Source: Myxococcus sp. (GTDB lineage Bacteria; Myxococcota; Myxococcia; Myxococcales; Myxococcaceae). From it: a DNA stretch of 32,350 nt. The stretch lies in the NCBI GenBank assembly GCA_014879945.1, contig JACSRE010000232.1, positions 1 to 32,350 on the forward strand. Reading direction: 5' to 3'. The notes under the pieces were generated by a model, which was given only the letters and a program-made list of their open reading frames with translations, made no database searches and was not told where the DNA came from. Positions 30,125-32,350 of the stretch are shown here, piece by piece (position 1 is the first letter of the stretch; every line of letters begins with the position of its first letter). The position numbers and the translations under genes were made by a program.

Positions 30125-31744
30125 CTACAGCTCGCAGGTGCCGCCAACGACGGTGGCGCCCGCGCCGATGAGAATGTCGCTCCCGTCACCGCAGTCCACG
30201 ACGTCGGCCGCGCCCATCGTCTCGACCAGGTCGTCGCCGCCGGCGCTCGAGAGCGCGTCCACCTGGGTGCTGCCCCAGAGGTGGTTGTTGAGCGCGTTGC
30301 CGAGCACCGTGCAGGCGCTCGCGGTGGGGCACTTCAGGTCTTCGACGTCGGTGGCGATTCGTTTGCCGTGGGTGGCCGAGGGCAGGTTGTCCATGCGCAC
30401 GTCGAGCGCGGCGCCGAAGGCCGAGAAGTCCACCCGGTCGACGCCCGCGCCGCCGACGAAGCTGTCGGCGCCCGCGCCGATGCCCGCGCTCGCGCCCACG
30501 ATGAAGGTGTCGTCGCCCGCGCCGCCGTTGAGGCTGTCGGCCCCGCCGCCCGCGGTGAGGCGGTTGTCGAGCGTGTTGCCGGTGACGGTGCAGGCCACGG
30601 CGGCGGTCGGGCAGACGAGGTGCTCGACGTCGTTGCGCACGTTGTCACCCTCGGCGGCCGCGGCGTTGCCGTCGTTGGGCGCGTTGCCGTCCATGGTGAC
30701 GGTGACGGCCTCGAGCCGCGCGCCGTAGTCGACGGTGTCTTGCCCTGCCTCGCCGTACACGGTGTCGGCGCCTGCGCCGGTCGAGGCCAGGAGGCCCATG
30801 CGAAAGACGTCGTCGCCCGCCCCGCCGTAGAACGTCTGCGCGCCGGCCCAGCCGGTGAAGGTGTCGGCGCCCGCGCCGCCGATGACGGTCTCGACGTCGG
30901 CCTCGACGTCGTCGCTCTCGGAGGCGGCGCCGTCGTTGGCGCCCGCGCCGACGGTGACGGTGATGGCGTTGGCGCGGCTCGCCCAGGTGACGGTGTCGAC
31001 GCCCGCGCCGCCGGCGTAGGTGTCGCTGTCGGTCTCTGAGGCGCCGCCGTTGAGCACGTCGTTGCCGCTGTCGCCGAACAAGGTGTCGTCGCCGTCGCCG
31101 CCGGTCAGCGTGTCGTTGCCCGTGCCGCCGTACACGGTCACCAGCAGCCCCGCCGCGGTGGGGCCGCCCAGGTTGCCGCCGCCCGCGCCCGAGAAGGAGT
31201 CGTCGCCGTCACCCAGGGTGACGACGACCGAGGCGACGTTGGTGAGGGTGAGGTCGCGCAGCCCGTCGCCCGAGCTGTCCCAGCCCAGCGCGCCGGCGCG
31301 CATCACGTCGCGCTGGCTGCTGCCGCGAAGCTGCACGACGTCGGTGCCGCCGCCGCCGAGGTCGATGGTGACGGCCGGCGCGGAGCTGGTGCCGCGCAGG
31401 AAGAGGCCGTTGGTGTAGTCGAACGTGAACGTCTCACCGCCCGACACGTCGCCGGTGACGGTGGCGCGCAGGGCGCTGGTGCTCTTGGCGAAGGTGCCGC
31501 CGCCGTCGCAGGTGACGCCGTTGATGAGCAGCGCGGAGTCGGAGAGGCGGCGCTCCAGCACGCCCAGCTCGGCGGCCGCGAGCACGATGGTCAACAGGCC
31601 GGTGGCCGGGGTGAAGACGCACGGCGACTGGAGCGGGGTGAGGCCTTGCCTGGCGCTGGGGTTGGCCAGCGCGCCTGGCGCAGCACCTTCACCGCAGGCC
31701 GCGCACACCGACAGCACCAGACTGGCACGGAGGAGCGAGGGCAT
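30125..31744 (-). CDS. RTX-repeat calcium-binding lipoprotein
   Basis: A 539-residue exported protein starting MPSLLRASLVLSVCAAC; upstream frame to 31939 is discarded because it overlaps the divergent thioesterase and lacks a signal. Cys17 is the probable lipid site. RTX nonapeptide repeats (GGxGxDxLx) occur near 205-255 (YGGTGNDTLTGGDGDD, FGDSGNDVLNGG), 288-330 and 398-435. Two unusual Cys-pair segments (CPTAAVAC near 378-385 and CPTASAC further on) each follow a VEHL/VEDL strand. Such repeats bind calcium and fold outside the cell. It lacks a toxin or enzyme domain, so a surface structural role is more likely than hemolysis. No type I secretion genes are adjacent, and the Sec signal fits a lipoprotein route. 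Confidence 0.88.
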   Translation of the reverse strand: MPSLLRASLVLSVCAACGEGAAPGALANPSARQGLTPLQSPCVFTPATGLLTIVLAAAELGVLERRLSDSALLINGVTCDGGGTFAKSTSALRATVTGDVSGGETFTFDYTNGLFLRGTSSAPAVTIDLGGGGTDVVQLRGSSQRDVMRAGALGWDSSGDGLRDLTLTNVASVVVTLGDGDDSFSGAGGGNLGGPTAAGLLVTVYGGTGNDTLTGGDGDDTLFGDSGNDVLNGGASETDSDTYAGGAGVDTVTWASRANAITVTVGAGANDGAASESDDVEADVETVIGGAGADTFTGWAGAQTFYGGAGDDVFRMGLLASTGAGADTVYGEAGQDTVDYGARLEAVTVTMDGNAPNDGNAAAAEGDNVRNDVEHLVCPTAAVACTVTGNTLDNRLTAGGGADSLNGGAGDDTFIVGASAGIGAGADSFVGGAGVDRVDFSAFGAALDVRMDNLPSATHGKRIATDVEDLKCPTASACTVLGNALNNHLWGSTQVDALSSAGGDDLVETMGAADVVDCGDGSDILIGAGATVVGGTCEL

Positions 31745-31799
31745 GGGTGGCCTGGTCAGTCTTCGGCACGCCCGGCGATTCTCTTGATAGGGAGAAGGT

Positions 31800-32216
31800 G
31801 TGTCGTCTCGCGCCCCACACCTGCAGCGCCTCGCCGAGCTGCTCACCACCCTGCCGCTGCACGACTTCTTGAAACTGCAGCTGGTTGAGGAGCCGCTGGG
31901 GTTGCGGCTGCCTGCGAGCCCGAGGTTGATCAACGGCACCGGCGTGGTTCACGGCGGCATTCTGTATTCGGTGCTCGACGTGGCGAGCTTCCTCGCGCTG
32001 GTGGTGGAGCGGCCGGCTCAAAACGCCGTCACGGTGGACTTCAGCGCCTCGATGCTCCGACCCGCGGCCATCGACCAGGACACGCTGGTGCACGCGCGGG
32101 TGCTGCGCGCCGGCAAGCGCCTGGCGCACATGGACGCCGAGGCCTGGCAGGCGGGCCAGCTGGTGGCGGTGGCGCGCGTGACGAAGGCGTTGATCAACCC
32201 GCCGGCCGCACCGTGA
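31800..32216 (+). CDS. PaaI-type hotdog thioesterase
   Basis: A 138-residue protein starting at GTG 31800 (MSSRAPHLQRLAELLTTLP), with GGGAG 5 bases upstream. The hotdog fold is shown by GVVH51-G-G-ILYSVLD60 and VTVDFSASMLRPA. Relatives hydrolyse acyl-CoA thioesters, often phenylacetyl or benzoyl types. The HGG motif and the acidic D60 fit an active enzyme. It is divergent from the RTX gene, with 55 bp between starts. Substrate is unknown. Confidence 0.92.
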   Translation: MSSRAPHLQRLAELLTTLPLHDFLKLQLVEEPLGLRLPASPRLINGTGVVHGGILYSVLDVASFLALVVERPAQNAVTVDFSASMLRPAAIDQDTLVHARVLRAGKRLAHMDAEAWQAGQLVAVARVTKALINPPAAP

Positions 32217-32283
32217 GCACGGCCTGCGCCCGCGCGTCGGCCTCGTTTGGGTGGAGCGCGTCGATTGACCCGTACGCCGAGGC

Positions 32284-32350
32284 TCACCCATCGACGGGAG
32301 GTCTTCCCATCACCACGCCGTGCGTCCCTTTGAGGCGCATCTCTCCGCGT
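32284..32350 (-). CDS. 3' end of a minus-strand gene running off the window
   Basis: On the minus strand a frame open to the window edge reads RGEMRLKGTHGVVMGRPP and stops with TGA at 32284. It is too short to identify. It could be the C-terminus of an outside gene or a chance frame. Confidence 0.25.
   Translation of the reverse strand, partial: RGEMRLKGTHGVVMGRPPVDG

Overview
The window is about 70% GC and almost wall-to-wall coding, with third codon positions nearly all G or C. The gene content (many lipoproteins with Asp-Ala-Gly linkers, Cys-rich secreted proteins, a DUF2330 protein with a MYXO-CTERM-like tail, an FHA-GAF-cyclase, a hybrid histidine kinase) suggests chromosomal DNA of a myxobacterium (Myxococcota). 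That is inference from gene style; there is no rRNA to prove it. I see no tRNA, rRNA, CRISPR array, insertion sequence or prophage.

Layout. 1-5660: a 30-bp tandem repeat at the left edge, a small membrane protein, an rpsN-rpmB pair of cysteine-poor (zinc-free type) ribosomal proteins, a divergent lysine-rich small protein, an FHA-GAF-class III cyclase whose catalytic arginine is replaced by tryptophan, a methyltransferase and a TPR-like protein. 5661-12220: a gene-poor gap, a Cys-rich repeat protein, a lipoprotein joining Fn3-like segments and a DAG repeat to a histidine phosphatase domain, a LysR regulator and a hybrid histidine kinase. 12442-17633: three minus-strand genes for exported proteins, including a beta-propeller/vanadium-haloperoxidase fusion and the DUF2330 protein.

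17818-22637: a 5'-nucleotidase-like phosphoesterase with two C-terminal EF-hands, pal, an NTF2-fold protein divergent from a TetR regulator across a clear palindrome, and a triple-Usp protein. 22777-28594: an AddA/RecB-like helicase-nuclease coupled by 4-bp overlaps to a 60-residue membrane protein and a haem-binding protein; divergent from these lie a small outer-membrane barrel and a pentahaem c-type cytochrome lipoprotein, also overlapping by 4 bp. 28692-32350: a membrane adenylate cyclase with a complete active site, a short possible gene remnant, an RTX-repeat lipoprotein, a hotdog thioesterase, and the edge of a minus-strand gene.

No single large operon dominates. The strongest candidates for new biology are the haem/helicase overlap cluster with its divergent barrel-cytochrome pair, the propeller-haloperoxidase fusion, the cyclase lacking its catalytic arginine, and the EF-hand phosphoesterase with no signal peptide. 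None can be called a proven new system from sequence alone.
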